Of a DNA stretch of 64,000 bases, positions 62,753 to 64,000 are shown piece after piece. The position numbers were made by a program, and so were the translations under genes. Under the pieces are notes generated by a model. It saw only the letters and a list, made by a program, of their open reading frames with translations, did no database searches and was not told where the DNA came from. The stretch comes from Tubiluchus corallicola (lineage: Eukaryota; Priapulida; Priapulimorpha; Priapulimorphida; Tubiluchidae), in contig JAQGDQ010000294.1 in assembly GCA_030141605.1 (NCBI GenBank), positions 213,501-277,500 on the forward strand. Direction: 5' to 3'. The first letter of the stretch is position 1, and every line of letters begins with the position of its first letter.

Positions 62753-64000
62753 TCACTTTGTGACTTCGATGATGATTTCAGCGTGCTCCAGAGGTGGTTT
62801 TTCAGGTTCCTCACTACTAGTGCTACCGCTTGTAGTACCACTTTCTGTACTAGAAATGCTCTTTGTGTCCTATAAAAGACAAAATTGAATTTTTAGAGAG
62901 CTGTAATAATAATAGTTTTCAAGACATTCAAGACCATGGCAAAAAAAATCACTGCGCCTGTAGAATTCGCAGAGCAAGGCTCAATCCAATATGGTGTCTA
63001 TAGGTCTTATAATCATTGCAACACCAATCAAATTTCGTACGAGGGTAGTAAAAAAGAGGAAACAGTTAAACATAATCGCATTTAAGGCAGCTGATTTGAC
63101 TTTAGCCTTGACCTTGTAAGACGGTAAAAAATTGCACTAAATTTTGGCGGCGAATTTCGGACTCCACAATTACCAAAATTCATTTTATTTATGACGTCCT
63201 GGAGTTACTAAGATCAAGACGACACATTTAGGCCTAGATTTAGAAAACATTATTGTTACCCAGTTGAAAGTGTCTGATATCAAACTGCTAGAGTTAGTGC
63301 CCAATTATCAATTGTCCAAGCGATGCGCATAGAAAGCATAGAAAAAAGCGTAACTTCGAAATGGTTATTTTGTCAAGATGTTCGAAAGGAAAATATTTAT
63401 ATTACCAATAAATATTTATATTTATATTACCAAATGTCCAGGCCATTGCGATAAGACAGTGATTTTTAACTCTAAAGGCACGGCTCCATGTGCGCGTAAT
63501 GCGTGATGCGTATACAACAGTTTATATTTAAACACGTGTGTTTCCATGTGTACGTAATGCGTAATCTGTAATGCGTGATGCGTGAAACGTACTCACTCGA
63601 ACGTGTTGGCTATAGGCTGAATACATACGCATCACGCATTACGGATCATGCATTAGGCATATTGAGTCGTAGCTTTATGCGAAGGAAATCATAACACTGC
63701 AGCGCCATCTCAAGTGATTTTATTGAATTATAATAAGCGGATTATGAAAATTACTCACGCCAGATACGAACATATTAACGTCATATACACGCGTCTCTTG
63801 GCTTTATATAAATATTTAACCCATATTGCCACGAATTGTTTCCATTTTCTAAGAATATCTGTTTGATTTTCATAATCTTAACAGAAGGCTGTCCACGCCT
63901 GGCTACTTACTCCTGCACTAGTCCTTTCTGGTTCTACGATAAATGACGTCATCACCGGAGCTGTTCTCAGAATGACGTCATCTCCGGGTTTCAAATCGAT
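62753..64000 (-). CDS. 3' end of an unrecognised gene (two exons, 5' part off the window)
   Basis: Exon 63911-64000 (continuing beyond the right edge) encodes DLKPGDDVILRTAPVMTS followed by FIVEPERTSAG, with the strong donor GGA|GTAAGT. The last exon 62753-62869 follows TTTTATAG in the same phase and encodes a Ser/Thr-rich linker (SISSTESGTTSGSTSS), an acidic EEPEKPP and the terminus EHAEIIIEVTK before TGA. At least 68 residues are visible. I do not recognise the family. The two palindromic TGACGTCA motifs at the edge fall inside codons. Confidence 0.55.
63476..63665. repeat. MITE-like inverted repeat inside the terminal gene's intron
   Basis: GCGTAATGCGTGATGCGTAT near 63493 is mirrored by ATACGCATCACGCATTACGG near 63625. 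Additional direct copies of AATGCGTGATGCGTG lie between them. Left boundary AAAGGCACGGCTCCATGTG resembles short MITE ends. No target duplication was confirmed. Confidence 0.6.

Noticed and set aside
63930-63990. Double CRE promoter at the right edge
   Set aside because: The segment reads as coding on the minus strand up to a strong donor that joins in phase to the last exon. A regulatory role is possible but secondary.

Overview
This is an AT-rich (about 65% by eye) animal genome window with multi-exon genes, GT-AG introns, LINE and DNA-transposon debris and many minisatellites. The gene set (a GT92-family glycosyltransferase, CEP70, a FEM1-related ankyrin protein, a secreted LigB-type dioxygenase homologue and an acyl-CoA-binding protein) points to a marine invertebrate, most likely a mollusc or other spiralian. 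I cannot name the species.

Layout. Positions 1-24400 are gene-poor: one ACBP coding exon on the minus strand (3134-3412), a degraded LINE, three hAT-like elements, a tRNA-derived SINE scrap and several MITEs. At 24419-25924 an intact GT92 gene lies on the plus strand. A 48-bp and a 30-bp tandem array separate it from a convergent minus-strand gene. From there to the right edge every recognised protein gene is on the minus strand: a two-exon FEM1-like ankyrin protein (27984-31412), a five-exon secreted LigB/extradiol-dioxygenase-like protein (36130-39517), a thirteen-exon CEP70 orthologue (41042-56979), and the 3' end of an unrecognised gene entering from the right (62753-64000). I rebuilt the last four by finding splice sites and checking that the reading phase matches at every junction.

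The genes look unrelated in function (centrosome, ubiquitin ligase receptor, secreted enzyme, Golgi glycosylation, acyl-CoA carriage). The unusual part is the introns. The LigB-like and CEP70 introns hold at least five independent minisatellites with units of 20, 22, 57, 66 and 102 bp. One carries a copy of the CEP70 exon-11 splice donor in every unit, and one abuts a splice acceptor. There is a perfect 90-bp palindrome. Two copies of one TA-target MITE family end 7-15 nt inside two different splice donors. Another MITE has expanded its own subterminal motif into a satellite. I saw no CRISPR array, no intact tRNA or rRNA, and no bacterial-type operon.
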